Numbered from the stretch's first letter, positions 9,758-19,446 are shown. The stretch: 64,000 nt of DNA from CAVPHV01 sp963704825 (GCA_963704825.1 CAVPHV010000018.1:248001-312000); one strand, 5' to 3'. Numbers and translations: made by a program. Notes: generated from the letters alone by a model not told the origin.

Positions 9758-10645
9758 TCAGAGACGGCGAACCACGGACCTGACGAAACTCTCGAGCTTG
9801 GCCCGGTGCGGAGTCAGCACACCACCGTACGGGGGCAGCGCCTGTGGCAGCGTGTCGATGATGGCCAGCAGATCGAAGTATGGCTGATGCTCGTACCCAC
9901 CGGCGAGCGCGGCGTGAGCCACGAGCAAGGCGTCGGCAACCGCGACGTCGTAGAGCCTGGCGAGGTTCAGCCGGCAGTGGGCGAGATCCATAGCCGACGG
10001 CCCGATCGACGCCGGCTCCCAGTCGATCAGCGCCGACGTAGCGGCACCCACCCACAGCACGTTGCCGGGATGAAAGTCGCGGTGGATGAACGATTGGGCC
10101 GACGCTGGAGCGGGGCTCGCCGCGGTTTCGAGCACAAAGCTCCACAACACCGGGTCGGAGCTCCAGATCGGAACGTCGAGTTCGTCGACGTTGTTGTACA
10201 CCGAGAACGGCCGCACCTCCGTTCCGACCGGCACTACTACCTCGTGCACCGCCGGCAGTAGTGCCGCCATACCCCGCAGCCAGTCCTCGACCGCCGGTGG
10301 GTCGAGGACGACCGTACCGGGAAGTCGCTCCATGACGAGGGTGGGCTCCCCCGCCTCGTCGCCGGTCGGGTCAACGGCGACAAGGCGCGGCGCAGGAACC
10401 GCGGTGGGAGCGAGCAGTTCGAGGTTGGCCGCCTCCCTGGTAACGGCGCGCACCTGCTCATCGGGCGGTTCGCCGGGAAACCGCTTGACTACAAGGGCGG
10501 CCATGCCGCCTTTGCCCATCGCGACGTCGACGGTGTGTACTGCGTTGAGGTGGTGGCCGGAGACTCCGTCCATGCCGACAATCCACGCATCCGAACCCAG
10601 CGCCTCCTCAACCCACGCCGCTGCACGCGGCGGGAGCAGGCTCAT
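9758..10645 (-). CDS. aminoglycoside phosphotransferase-like kinase (APH family)
   Basis: This is a 295-residue kinase-fold protein. The catalytic loop HRDFHPGNVLW (His, Asp, Asn) lies near residue 195, and the metal-binding IDWEPASIGPSAMDLAH follows. The family phosphorylates small molecules (aminoglycosides, choline, sugars or unknown alcohols). Nothing here shows antibiotic resistance. The frame stays open far upstream, but that part is a shadow of the neighbouring gene. ATG at 10645 overlaps the stop of the PLP enzyme as ATGA, so the two genes are co-translated. Confidence 0.85.
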   Translation of the reverse strand: MSLLPPRAAAWVEEALGSDAWIVGMDGVSGHHLNAVHTVDVAMGKGGMAALVVKRFPGEPPDEQVRAVTREAANLELLAPTAVPAPRLVAVDPTGDEAGEPTLVMERLPGTVVLDPPAVEDWLRGMAALLPAVHEVVVPVGTEVRPFSVYNNVDELDVPIWSSDPVLWSFVLETAASPAPASAQSFIHRDFHPGNVLWVGAATSALIDWEPASIGPSAMDLAHCRLNLARLYDVAVADALLVAHAALAGGYEHQPYFDLLAIIDTLPQALPPYGGVLTPHRAKLESFVRSVVRRL

Positions 10646-11730
10646 GAGCCGACTCCGGATGCTGCGTGCGCCTGGTCGAGATCGGCAATGAGATCGACCG
10701 GACTTTCGAGGCCGACCGAAAGGCGAATCAACCCGGGTGGCGCCTCGGCGTCGGCCTCGATCCGATGCTCGACAAGGGACTCGACGCCCCCAAGCGATGT
10801 TGCGTTGCGGAAGAGCCGTACCGCATTCACCAATCGAGCGGCTCGGGCCGCCGACTCGACCTCGAATGAGAGCACCCCACCGAACGCCGTCATCTGCCGA
10901 ACGGCGACATCGTGCCCGGGATGGTTCGGCAGGCCGGGATACCAGACCTGAGGCAGGTAGCTGCTCAGATGTTCGGCAACGGCGAGAGCGGATGCCGATT
11001 GGCGCTCGACCCGCAGCGGCAAGCTGCGCACACCACGCAACGCCAGCCAGGTCTCGAGTGCTCCGGGAATGGCTCCGTTGTCGCTGCGAATCTCCCGCAG
11101 CTGCGCCGCCACCGCCTCGTCGCCCGAAACCACGACACCGCCCATCGCATCGGAGTGGCCGGCGATGAACTTGGTGGCAGCGTGGACGACGGAGTCGGCA
11201 CCCAGGCCGAGGGAACGCTGCAATACCGGGGTAGCGAAGGTGGCGTCGACGACCACGTGAACGCCACGCGGGCGAGCCGCCGCCGCCACGTCGGCAATGT
11301 CGGTCACCAAACACTTGGGATTCGAAGGCGTCTCCACCCACCAGACATCGCCGGCTGCGAGCAGATCCGAAGCCGTCACCTCCCAGGTGCCGTGGGTTGC
11401 CTCTCGGCCAACGAATGACCGCACCCCGTGGTAGACGTCCTCCGGAAGGGCAATGCGGCGAGGGCGCAGGAACCGCAACACCGCGGCGACTGCAGCCATG
11501 CCGGATGGGTACATCACCGCGCTGCCACCTTCGAGGGCACCCAGGACGGCCTCGAGCCGCTCGGTCGTCTCGTGTGACTCCCGGCGGTAGTACCGAGGCG
11601 TCGATGCCTTGGCAAACCTGTCGGCGTCTTTTGCGAACGTAGTCGCCGGCCGGATCGCCGGGGCGATGTCGGGGAGCTCAGCGAGCTCGCCGTCGGCGTG
11701 GAGGGCCACGGTGGCCGGATCGTCGTGCAT
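10642..11730 (-). CDS. Cys/Met metabolism PLP-dependent enzyme (cystathionine gamma-synthase/beta-lyase type)
   Basis: This is a 362-residue fold-type I PLP enzyme of the cystathionine synthase/lyase family. The N-terminal PAIRPATTF, YPSGMAAV near residue 74, WVETPSNP, DATFATP and the PLP lysine in ATKFIAGHSDAMGG are visible. Members catalyse gamma-replacement or beta/gamma-elimination on sulfur amino acids. Whether this is a synthase or a lyase cannot be told. TAGCCT sits 6 nt before the ATG (leaderless pattern). It is divergent from the SAM synthetase gene, so both neighbours touch methionine metabolism. Confidence 0.88.
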   Translation of the reverse strand: MHDDPATVALHADGELAELPDIAPAIRPATTFAKDADRFAKASTPRYYRRESHETTERLEAVLGALEGGSAVMYPSGMAAVAAVLRFLRPRRIALPEDVYHGVRSFVGREATHGTWEVTASDLLAAGDVWWVETPSNPKCLVTDIADVAAAARPRGVHVVVDATFATPVLQRSLGLGADSVVHAATKFIAGHSDAMGGVVVSGDEAVAAQLREIRSDNGAIPGALETWLALRGVRSLPLRVERQSASALAVAEHLSSYLPQVWYPGLPNHPGHDVAVRQMTAFGGVLSFEVESAARAARLVNAVRLFRNATSLGGVESLVEHRIEADAEAPPGLIRLSVGLESPVDLIADLDQAHAASGVGS

Positions 11731-11933
11731 GCGGCAAGGCTAGAAGACCGGCGAACAATCGGCGTTTGGCGCGGCGTTCGTCGTTCCGTGCAAACGGCCG
11801 CATCCCAAGAATCATAGTGGGGACCATGCCGCCGGCCGATGAGGGAATACCCAATCTGCTTCGGCCTCGTCACGGTTCTATTCATGGCGTCGGGCAACTA
11901 CCATCCCACCGAGTCCACGTCCTTGGGGAGTCC

Positions 11934-13085
11934 ATGAACCTCTTGATCTCGCATCGATCGCCGTACGGACCACATGTCGAATTCGTGGAACGCAAAGGCG
12001 TTGGTCATCCAGACACCATCTGCGACCGCCTGGCTGAGGACCTCGCCCAGCAACTCGCCGCGGCGTATCTGAAGCACACCGGCCAGGTGCAGGCGTTCAA
12101 TGTGGACAAGGCCGTCTTCGCGGCGGGCTCGGTGGACATCGGTTTCGGCGGCGGAGTGCACACCAAGCCGTCGAAGCTGGTCTTGGTTGGCAAGGCGGAC
12201 TTCGGCAGTGGCTACCAGCCGGACCCTGAAGCTCTGGCCGTGGAGTATCACGCCAAGTTGCTCGAGCTTCTCCCTGATGCCGGACCGGAGGCTTTCGAGG
12301 TCGAGGTCTGGCTCAACCAATCGTCGGTGGACCTCCAGGCCGTCGTCACCCGCAGCGGAGCCGCCGCTCCCCTGGCCAACGACACCTCGTTCGCCGCCGT
12401 GTCGTTGCCCCGTTCTCCACTCGAGGAGATGGTGCACAAGGTCGAAGGTCTCCTGAACAGCCCCGAGTACCGAACTGAGGTGCCGATTGGGCGCGACATC
12501 AAGGTCATGGGTGCCCGCAACGAAGAGGACGCCCGCCTCACCGTGGCGGCACCCGTCATGGCCCGCGCCGTGCAGTCTCGCGACGAGTACAACGAGGTCG
12601 TCGCTGCCGTACGAGCGACGGCGGTGCGTCTCGCCACCGACATTTTCGGTGATGAGGTTGAGGTTGACGTCAACCAAGCCGACACCGAGGGCTCCGAGTA
12701 CCTCACCCTCACCGGAACGTCAGCCGAGGCGGGAGACGACGGCCAGGTCGGCCGGGGCAACCGCTTTGGTGGGCTGATCACCCCGTACCGCCCGATGAGC
12801 CTCGAAGCCGCCGCCGGCAAGAACCCCGCCGCCCACGTCGGCAAGACCTACCACGCCGTCGGCTACGACATCGCCACTCGCCTCATCGCCGAGACCGACA
12901 TCAGCGAAGTCACGGTGCGGCTCCTCTCGTCGATCGGCCACCCGGTCACCGATCCCCAGGCCGCCCACATCGAGGTGTGTGGCCCCCACGACGAGGCCTA
13001 CGTCGCCGGCGTCGTCAAGGATTGCTTCGAGGACTGGGACGGCGTGCGCGACCGCCTCATCGCCGACGAGTACGAGTTGTTCTAG
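11934..13085 (+). CDS. archaeal-type S-adenosylmethionine synthetase
   Basis: It makes S-adenosylmethionine from methionine and ATP. The sequence belongs to the archaeal AdoMet synthetase family rather than bacterial MetK. It has VEFVERKGVGHPDTICD near residue 16, LNQSSVDLQAVV, a GTSAEAGDDGQVGRGNR stretch near residue 260, then GLITPYRPMSLEAAAGKNP and HVGKTYH. The ATG at 11934 gives 383 residues and the family-typical N-terminus. GGGGAG lies just upstream with a short spacer. The frame extends to 11766 without similarity. No bacterial metK is in this window, so it is unclear whether this is the only SAM synthetase. Confidence 0.92.
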   Translation: MNLLISHRSPYGPHVEFVERKGVGHPDTICDRLAEDLAQQLAAAYLKHTGQVQAFNVDKAVFAAGSVDIGFGGGVHTKPSKLVLVGKADFGSGYQPDPEALAVEYHAKLLELLPDAGPEAFEVEVWLNQSSVDLQAVVTRSGAAAPLANDTSFAAVSLPRSPLEEMVHKVEGLLNSPEYRTEVPIGRDIKVMGARNEEDARLTVAAPVMARAVQSRDEYNEVVAAVRATAVRLATDIFGDEVEVDVNQADTEGSEYLTLTGTSAEAGDDGQVGRGNRFGGLITPYRPMSLEAAAGKNPAAHVGKTYHAVGYDIATRLIAETDISEVTVRLLSSIGHPVTDPQAAHIEVCGPHDEAYVAGVVKDCFEDWDGVRDRLIADEYELF

Positions 13086-13478
13086 GTCAGCTTCCCAACC
13101 GCCTTCTCGGTCGAGGGCGTTCGCCCGCGCCGCCATCTCCCACCTACCCGGACGCTGCGCGATCTGCCTGCTCGGTGGCGGCCTCACCGGCGGCGGATAC
13201 TCCGTGGTACGGGATCGCCGAAGGCGGCGGCCGCAAGCACTACATGGGCGGCGACGGTGACACCCTGGTGGCCGACGGTCTGGGCCGCGCCACAACCGCT
13301 CAACGACAGACTGCAGTGCGTTCTGGATGGTCGTGGGGACCTCCGGTACTTGGTGGTCGGGCTGCTCGCGATGATGCTCGGTGCGTACGCACGTTATGGA
13401 AGGTAGACGCGTCGGTGCGCCGCGGCGGACATACCGCCACGACGCACCGGTGTTTCGTACTGGATCTCTCCGAGCTTC
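13086..13478. other. intergenic region with no recognised feature
   Basis: About 390 bp lie between the 3' ends of two convergent genes. Short frames are present but none has a ribosome-binding site, family motif or steady codon pattern. I see no clear terminator. Confidence 0.5.
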
Positions 13479-14309
13479 CTATCTGCCCAGAGTCGAGCCA
13501 CCCGCGCCTTGGTTGGCCCCCGGCGCGGCTCCCGCGGCGGGAGCTGTGACTGCCCATCCGCCATAGGCAATCGGGTTTGCCGCTGTTCCTGCCCCGGGAC
13601 TGACGGCCACGATGAATCCGAATGGGCTGGCGCCACCGCTCCCATTGGCCTGGTAGAGGATCACGCCGCCATCGGATATGCCGGTACGCAACGATTCATA
13701 CACGCAAAGGTGGCCCGGTGCCGCCTCGGGGCTCGAAGCCGACCCCGGGCACTCGGCCGGAGCCGCGGCGCCCAATTGGACGTAGTGGGCGGCTGGCGCC
13801 GCCGCCAACGTGTAACCGAAGTCCACCCCTTGGAGCAGGTAGCCGGCAGCATCGCCACCGATGGCAAATGCCCCCCGAAGAGTTGAACCCCCCGGCAGCG
13901 TCCCACCCGGAAGGATGTTCGACAGGGCAACGCCCTCCACGGTATCCGCGCTGACGACCGAGCCGTCCCTGTCGGGGTCGTAGTCCTTCTTCTTCAACAG
14001 GCCGGCGGCGTTGACGCCGTCAACCCGGTCGGCGTTCAGCTTCGGCACAACCACGCCTGAGGACACGAGGAACGGGGCGTTACCCGGTTCGACCACAAAG
14101 CGTGCCGCGACGCCGACGGCGCGGGTGTTGGTGATCTTGAAGTTCTGAAACTCTGCCGATCCCTTGAGGTTGGTGGTTTGGTTGGCGGACGTGTTCTGAC
14201 CGGCACGGATTACGTCGCCAACCGCGGCACCGACAGGAACTGCGCTGAGCAACAACGCGACAAACAACCCCCCTACCAGGGCGGACTTGAAACTGAATCG
14301 ACTTCTCAT
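13479..14309 (-). CDS. secreted protein of unknown function
   Basis: This is a 276-residue protein with a clear N-terminal signal peptide: RSRF, a hydrophobic core to about residue 27, and cleavage probably after VGA. ATG at 14309 is chosen because GGGAGGGG lies about 8 nt upstream. The longer frame to 14438 would bury the signal peptide. The mature part contains Asn/Thr-rich segments (GQNTSANQTTNLKG), a DPDRDGS turn, and Ala/Gly/Pro-rich C-terminal stretches. It resembles secreted repeat-poor proteins common in environmental actinobacteria. No enzymatic motif was found. Confidence 0.7.
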   Translation of the reverse strand: MRSRFSFKSALVGGLFVALLLSAVPVGAAVGDVIRAGQNTSANQTTNLKGSAEFQNFKITNTRAVGVAARFVVEPGNAPFLVSSGVVVPKLNADRVDGVNAAGLLKKKDYDPDRDGSVVSADTVEGVALSNILPGGTLPGGSTLRGAFAIGGDAAGYLLQGVDFGYTLAAAPAAHYVQLGAAAPAECPGSASSPEAAPGHLCVYESLRTGISDGGVILYQANGSGGASPFGFIVAVSPGAGTAANPIAYGGWAVTAPAAGAAPGANQGAGGSTLGR

Positions 14310-14502
14310 TGGGGTTTCCCCTCCCGATCGGGCTACATGACATGCACCACCCAAATCGGCACATAGGCGGCTGCACGCCGACCCTACCCGCCAAACTCCC
14401 TGCGTGGGGTGATCAATCTGTTGTTGGCTGCGTGGCACCCGGGGCAGCCGAGGCGCAACTCAACCCGCTTCGGCGCCACCCAGGTGTGGCACACTCGTTC
14501 TC

Positions 14503-15747
14503 GTGACAAGAGACCAAGCCATCGTCGCTGACTCCACCGATCCTCTGTCCGACTATCGGAGCCGCTTCTCTATCCCGAACCCCGACCTGGTCTATCTCGA
14601 CGGGAATTCGCTGGGCCGGCCCACGGTCGACGCCGTCGAACGCATCAAGACCACGCTCCACGATGAATGGGGTCGCGGTCTGGTTCGCTCCTGGCGCCGC
14701 GAGTGGATCGGACTTCCCGAACAGGTTGGCGACCTGCTCGCCCCCATCGTCGGCGCGGCACCGGGCGAGGTGTTGATCAGCGATCAGACCTCGGTGAATC
14801 TGTTCAAGCTGGCTTCGGCTGCGCTCGCTGCGACCGGACGAACCGACATCGTCTCGGACGACTCCAACTTCCCATCGGATCTCTACGTGCTCGACGCGGT
14901 GGCCCGCGCCGCCGGCGGCTGCCTCCGCATCGCCTCCACGGCTCAATCGACAGGGCCCACTGTCGATGATCTGAGCCCGCTACTCAACCAGCACGTTGGA
15001 GTCGTATGCCTCTCCCACGTCGGGTTCAAGACCGGCGCCATTGCTGACGTCGACGCCATAACCGCCGTCGCCCACGACGCCGGAGCAATGGTGTTGTGGG
15101 ACCTCAGTCACTCGGCAGGCGTCGTCCCGGTAAGCCTCAACGCCCACGACGTCGACCTCGCCGTCGGCTGCACCTACAAATACCTCAACGGCGGGCCCGG
15201 AGCCCCGGCGTTTCTCTACGTCCGACGGGACCTGCAAGAGCGTCTCGCCACGCCCATCCCCGGGTGGTTCGGCCACGCCGACATGTTTGCCTTCGACCCC
15301 ACCTACTCCCCCGCCCCCGGCATTCGCCGCTTTGCCGCCGGGACACCCCCGATCCTCTCCCTGCGTGGCGCCCAGGCAGGCATCGCCCTCAGCGCCGAAG
15401 CCGGAATCGAGGCGATACGTGCCAAGAGCACCCGACTCACCGACTTCCTCATCGCCTGCTACGACGCCCGACTGGCGGAACTTGGATTCGCACTCGGCTC
15501 ACCACGGGACCCGGATCGGCGGGGCGGGCACGTCTCCCTGCACCATCCCCACGCCTATCCAATCACCCAGGCGCTGATCGACCGCAACGTGATTCCCGAC
15601 TTCCGGACGCCCGACATGATCCGCCTCGGGCTCGCCCCGCTCTACACGACGTTCACCGAGGTGTGGGACGCCGTCGAGGCCATCGCGGATGTGGTCGAGA
15701 GCGTTGGCTACCGGGGGTACCCAGCCGAACCCGAGGGCGTGACCTAG
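14503..15747 (+). CDS. kynU: kynureninase
   Basis: This PLP enzyme cleaves kynurenine (or 3-hydroxykynurenine) to anthranilate (or 3-hydroxyanthranilate) plus alanine in tryptophan degradation. Visible motifs are YLDGNSLGRP near residue 30, DSNFPSDLY, LSHVGFKTG, WDLSHSAG, and CTYKYLNGGPGAPAFLYV holding the PLP lysine near residue 226. The 414-residue length is normal. The start is GTG, with CACACT 7 nt before it. No other kynurenine-pathway gene is adjacent. Confidence 0.93.
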   Translation: MTRDQAIVADSTDPLSDYRSRFSIPNPDLVYLDGNSLGRPTVDAVERIKTTLHDEWGRGLVRSWRREWIGLPEQVGDLLAPIVGAAPGEVLISDQTSVNLFKLASAALAATGRTDIVSDDSNFPSDLYVLDAVARAAGGCLRIASTAQSTGPTVDDLSPLLNQHVGVVCLSHVGFKTGAIADVDAITAVAHDAGAMVLWDLSHSAGVVPVSLNAHDVDLAVGCTYKYLNGGPGAPAFLYVRRDLQERLATPIPGWFGHADMFAFDPTYSPAPGIRRFAAGTPPILSLRGAQAGIALSAEAGIEAIRAKSTRLTDFLIACYDARLAELGFALGSPRDPDRRGGHVSLHHPHAYPITQALIDRNVIPDFRTPDMIRLGLAPLYTTFTEVWDAVEAIADVVESVGYRGYPAEPEGVT

Positions 15748-15825
15748 CGAGAGGGGTTCGCGGGTTGCGGGCCAGAAGCTCCCGGGGCTCGCGGACCGTT
15801 CCGCGCACGTTCGCACAACAGCCTG

Positions 15826-16719
15826 CTAGCTCGATTCGATGTCTCTCAGGGCGACTCTGGGGCCGTATCTGGGCTCTTTGATCGGTGAGCTCTTGAGGAG
15901 TAGCAGTACCCGGCGGCGGTGGCCGCGGTAGGGCTCGAGCAGCTCCAGCATCCTTTCGTCGTCGCCGCGCGGTTCGCCGGCGAGCGCCCACGACACCAGG
16001 CTCGGGAGGTTGTAGTCGCCAACCGGGACAGCATCGTGATCTCCCCAGGCGATTCCCATGGCATACGCCGCGGTCCATGAGCCGACTCCCCGCACCGCCT
16101 GCAACCTCCGGTAGGCCTCATCACGCGGGAGATCGACTGCCTCCTCGAGCCGCTTGGCGCGCCGGGCAACCTCGATCAGGATCGTGGCCCGTTTCCGCTC
16201 GACCCCAAAACGGTGAAGGTCCGAGTAGTCGAGCCCTGCAATGGCCTCGGGAGTCGGCGGAACCGTCAGATCTCGAGGTCCCGGCGCCGGCTCACCATGA
16301 GCGGCGACGATCCGCCGATAGGACCGCTTCGACTCGACCCCGACCACCAACTGTGCCAGCACCGTCGGCATCAAGGCCTCGAACACGCGGCCGGTCTTGC
16401 CGAGTCGCAACCCGCCGGCACGACGGTGCAAGTCCCGCACCACACCCGGCGGAGGATCAAACGTCGTGAGATCGTCATCGACGCCGATCAGTTCTGGGGT
16501 GCGGGCCAGCAGCCAATCGGCGCCGGGACCCCATGCCTCTGCTTCAACCGAACCGGAGACGGGTCGCAACTGCACGGTGGCCGGGCCGGCGGGTGTCGCC
16601 GTTGCCCGCCATGCCTCCGTCGCAGTCGTCGGCACCCATTCGAGAGCGGGGGTCCCCAACGCGACCATGGTGCGCCGCAGATCAAACGGCTCCGGCAGCG
16701 GAATCGAGCGGATCGGCAT
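15826..16719 (-). CDS. AlkA-like DNA-3-methyladenine glycosylase (HhH-GPD)
   Basis: This is a 297-residue helix-hairpin-helix base-excision glycosylase. The HhH motif (LQAVRGVGSWTAAY) lies near residue 205, and the catalytic Asp sits in PVGDYNLP about 20 residues later. It should remove alkylated or damaged bases. The N-terminal 100 residues are a divergent AlkA-like beta domain. TAGGTT lies 6 nt before the ATG (leaderless pattern). No LexA or Ada box was seen upstream. Confidence 0.87.
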   Translation of the reverse strand: MPIRSIPLPEPFDLRRTMVALGTPALEWVPTTATEAWRATATPAGPATVQLRPVSGSVEAEAWGPGADWLLARTPELIGVDDDLTTFDPPPGVVRDLHRRAGGLRLGKTGRVFEALMPTVLAQLVVGVESKRSYRRIVAAHGEPAPGPRDLTVPPTPEAIAGLDYSDLHRFGVERKRATILIEVARRAKRLEEAVDLPRDEAYRRLQAVRGVGSWTAAYAMGIAWGDHDAVPVGDYNLPSLVSWALAGEPRGDDERMLELLEPYRGHRRRVLLLLKSSPIKEPRYGPRVALRDIESS

Positions 16720-16805
16720 GCCCCGAACCTACCCGACGTTGCGGATCGGAACATCGTCCGCATCTATGGTGTTGGTCGGCGTGCCGGCAAGCGACGGGAG
16801 GGGAC

Positions 16806-17909
16806 GTGCTCGAACCCATGATCCGCCTCCGGGCGGTGACCAAAACCTACCCGGGTACCACCGAGCCCGCCGTCGATGCACTGACGCTCGACGTTCCCGA
16901 GGGTGAGATCGCCGTGTTGGTCGGCCCGTCCGGGTGCGGCAAGACGACGACGCTCAAGATGATCAACCGGCTGATCGAACCGACCGGCGGCGACATCGTC
17001 ATCGGCGGCCTCAACGTCCTCGACCTCGAAGCCCACGAGTTGCGGCGCCGCATCGGCTACGTGATTCAACAGATTGGGCTCTTCCCCCACCGCACCATCG
17101 CCCAGAACATCGCAACGGTGCCCAGCCTGCTTGGTTGGGACAAAGCCACGATCTCAGCTCGGGTCGACGAGTTGATCGACACCGTCCACCTCGACCCCGA
17201 CATGCGAGACCGCTACCCGGGCGAATTGTCCGGCGGTCAACGCCAACGGGTCGGCGTGGCCCGCGCCCTGGCGGCCGACCCGCCGGTGATGCTGATGGAC
17301 GAACCGTTCGGCGCCGTCGACCCGATCATCCGCGCCAAACTGCAAGATCAGTTCCTCGACCTCCAGTCCGAACTCAAGAAGACCATCGTGATGGTCACCC
17401 ACGACATCGATGAGGCCATCAAGCTGGGCGACCGCGTCGCCATCCTCAATGTCGGCGGGATTCTCGAACAGTATGCGCCACCTGCCGACGTGCTGCGCGA
17501 CCCCGCCAACCAGTTCGTCGCCGACTTCCTCGGCTCCGATCGGGGCCTGAAGCGCCTCGGACTGATCCCCATCTCGACCGTTGCGCTCGACCCCGGGCCC
17601 GTCCTGCCTCCGACGGCGACCCCGGCACAAGCCGGCCAGGTGATGAAGCGATACGGAATCGACTGGATCGCCGTTGGCGTAGACGAGCATCTCTACGGTT
17701 GGGCGCCAGAAGAGGCGCTCGCCAACGCCACCACCCTGGGCGATGTCGACCTCCTCCCCTTCCAGACCACCCTGCAGTGCAGCGACTCCCTCAAGGAGGC
17801 GCTCGATACCGTCGTCAGCAGCCGCACCCAGATAGCGGCCGTCTTCGAAGGTGATCGGTTCCTCGGGATGCTCACCGCAGAGGAAATCAGCCGGGAGATC
17901 GTCCAGTGA
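16806..17909 (+). CDS. osmoprotectant (betaine/choline) ABC transporter ATPase with CBS region
   Basis: This is the ATP-binding subunit of a compatible-solute importer of the OpuC/OsmV type. Walker A is GPSGCGKTT near residue 41, the signature LSGGQRQRVGVARAL near residue 140, and Walker B MLMDEPFGAVD. The C-terminal 110 residues look like a CBS-type pair, which in relatives senses ionic strength. GTG at 16806 lies 4 nt after GGAGG. ATG at 16818 is an alternative. The gene overlaps the first permease by GTGA, starting a three-gene core operon. Confidence 0.92.
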   Translation: MLEPMIRLRAVTKTYPGTTEPAVDALTLDVPEGEIAVLVGPSGCGKTTTLKMINRLIEPTGGDIVIGGLNVLDLEAHELRRRIGYVIQQIGLFPHRTIAQNIATVPSLLGWDKATISARVDELIDTVHLDPDMRDRYPGELSGGQRQRVGVARALAADPPVMLMDEPFGAVDPIIRAKLQDQFLDLQSELKKTIVMVTHDIDEAIKLGDRVAILNVGGILEQYAPPADVLRDPANQFVADFLGSDRGLKRLGLIPISTVALDPGPVLPPTATPAQAGQVMKRYGIDWIAVGVDEHLYGWAPEEALANATTLGDVDLLPFQTTLQCSDSLKEALDTVVSSRTQIAAVFEGDRFLGMLTAEEISREIVQ

Positions 17910-18589
17910 CGGCCGTCTTCGCCCAGACCGACAAGCCGCTGGTCGAATGGGATTGGATCTGGGACCACCTCGACGATATCTGGGACGCCACCGCCCAGCA
18001 CCTCTACCTCACCGGCATGGCAGTTGGGATCGGGATCATCATCTCCCTGGTCCTCGCCGTCATCGCGCTGCGCCGCCCAGCGACCTACCCGACGATCATC
18101 GGAGCCAGCGGCCTGCTCTACACCATCCCGAGCCTGGCGCTGTTTGCCTTCCTGGTGCCGTTCACCGGTCTCACGAACACCACGGCGCTGATCGCTCTGG
18201 TCACCTACACCATCCTGATCCTGGTGCGCAACATCGTGACCGGAATCCGAGAGGTCCCCGCCGACATCAAAGAAGCTGCCGTCGGAATGGGCTACCAGCG
18301 TCGCAGGTTGTTCTTCAAGATCGAACTCCCTCTGGCGTTGCCCGTCATCATGGCCGGGGTGCGCATCGCCACCGTCACGATCGTCGGCCTCGTCACCGTC
18401 ACTTCGTTGCTCGGCCTTGGTGGACTCGGGGCGTTCATCCTCGACGGCTTCAGACGCTCCATCATCTTCCCGACCGAGATCATCGTCGGCACCGTCCTCT
18501 CGGTCGTTCTGGCTGCAGCACTCGACCTGATCCTGCTCGGCGTGCAGCACGCCCTCACCCCATGGGCCAACCGGACGGGAGGCACCTGA
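17906..18589 (+). CDS. osmoprotectant ABC transporter permease 1
   Basis: This is a 227-residue inner-membrane permease with six or so helices. The EAA loop reads EVPADIKEAAVGMGYQRRRLFFKIELPLALP near residues 113-143, the contact site for the ATPase. It forms the translocation pore with the second permease. It starts at GTG overlapping the ATPase stop and ends in TGATG shared with the next permease start, so all three are translationally coupled. Confidence 0.92.
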   Translation: MTAVFAQTDKPLVEWDWIWDHLDDIWDATAQHLYLTGMAVGIGIIISLVLAVIALRRPATYPTIIGASGLLYTIPSLALFAFLVPFTGLTNTTALIALVTYTILILVRNIVTGIREVPADIKEAAVGMGYQRRRLFFKIELPLALPVIMAGVRIATVTIVGLVTVTSLLGLGGLGAFILDGFRRSIIFPTEIIVGTVLSVVLAAALDLILLGVQHALTPWANRTGGT

Positions 18590-19311
18590 TGGAGATCTTG
18601 TCCGAAACGTTCTCGTGGTTCGCCGACCCGGCCAATTGGACCGGCGCCAACGGGATTCCGGCCCGAGTACTCGAACACATCTGGCTGACCATCGTCCCCA
18701 TGGTCATCGCCGTGGTCGTTGCCATTCCCCCGGCCTTATATCTCGCCCACAAACGCAAAGGAGCATTCTTCGCCAACGCCCTCGTCAACATCGGCCGGGC
18801 CATTCCATCATTTGGGGTCATCATCATTGCCGGCCTGTTCTTTGTGCGCCGCGGCGTCAGCCTCCGCTTCTGGCCGGTCGTGGTTGCTCTCGTCGCTCTG
18901 GCCATTCCGCCCATCTTCACCAACGCCTACACCGCCATCGCCGGCGTCGACCCCGCGATGACCGAGGCGGCCCGCGGCATGGGTCTCTCCGATCGCGAGG
19001 TACTCGTCGACGTCGAGATGCCGATCGGCGCCAATGTTCTCTTGGCCGGGATCCGGATCGCTCTCGTCCAGGTCATCGCCACCGTGACCATCGGAGCCAT
19101 CATTTCGAGCGGAGGTGGGTTGGGCCGCTACATCGTCGACGGGTTCGCCCGCGGCCCGGGCGGCCACGCCGAGGTGTTTGCCGGCGCCATACTGCTCGGA
19201 ATCCTGACGTTGGCCGCGGAGGGCGCTTTCACGCTGCTCGAGCGCCTCGTCTTGCCCCGCGGCGTCCAGCACCTCTCTCGCGAGGCCACTCCCACCGGCG
19301 CCGCGGCCTGA
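18589..19311 (+). CDS. osmoprotectant ABC transporter permease 2
   Basis: This is a 240-residue inner-membrane permease of the OpuCB/OpuCD type. The EAA loop is AMTEAARGMGLSDREVLVDVEMP near residues 123-145. ATG at 18589 shares one base with the preceding stop, which marks it as the real start within a much longer open frame. It pairs with permease 1. The substrate-binding lipoprotein gene follows after a 135-bp gap that holds a terminator-like hairpin. Confidence 0.92.
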   Translation: MEILSETFSWFADPANWTGANGIPARVLEHIWLTIVPMVIAVVVAIPPALYLAHKRKGAFFANALVNIGRAIPSFGVIIIAGLFFVRRGVSLRFWPVVVALVALAIPPIFTNAYTAIAGVDPAMTEAARGMGLSDREVLVDVEMPIGANVLLAGIRIALVQVIATVTIGAIISSGGGLGRYIVDGFARGPGGHAEVFAGAILLGILTLAAEGAFTLLERLVLPRGVQHLSREATPTGAAA

Positions 19312-19401
19312 TCCCTGCTCCAGACCGATCGGCGAACGTCGGAATACCGTCACTCGGGCGATGGTTCGGGCTAGCGCTCCGAGTCGGTTACCGTCTGGGG
19401 C

Positions 19402-19423
19402 GGCCGGCCAGTCCGGCCTTTTT
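19402..19423 (+). terminator. terminator-like hairpin inside the osmoprotectant gene cluster
   Basis: GGCCGG (19402-19407), a 5-nt loop and CCGGCC (19413-19418) are followed directly by five T. It sits between the second permease and the binding-protein gene. It may limit read-through or work with a second promoter for the lipoprotein gene. Confidence 0.65.
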
Positions 19424-19446
19424 GCTATCGAACAGAGGAGTAACCC

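Noticed and set aside
10646..11341. N-terminal extension of the APH-like kinase frame
   Set aside because: It is the shadow of the PLP-enzyme gene in another frame. The ATGA overlap at 10645 gives the natural start.
11731..11933. SAM riboswitch before the SAM synthetase gene
   Set aside because: No conserved SAM-I, SAM-II or SAM-IV core could be recognised by eye in this gap.
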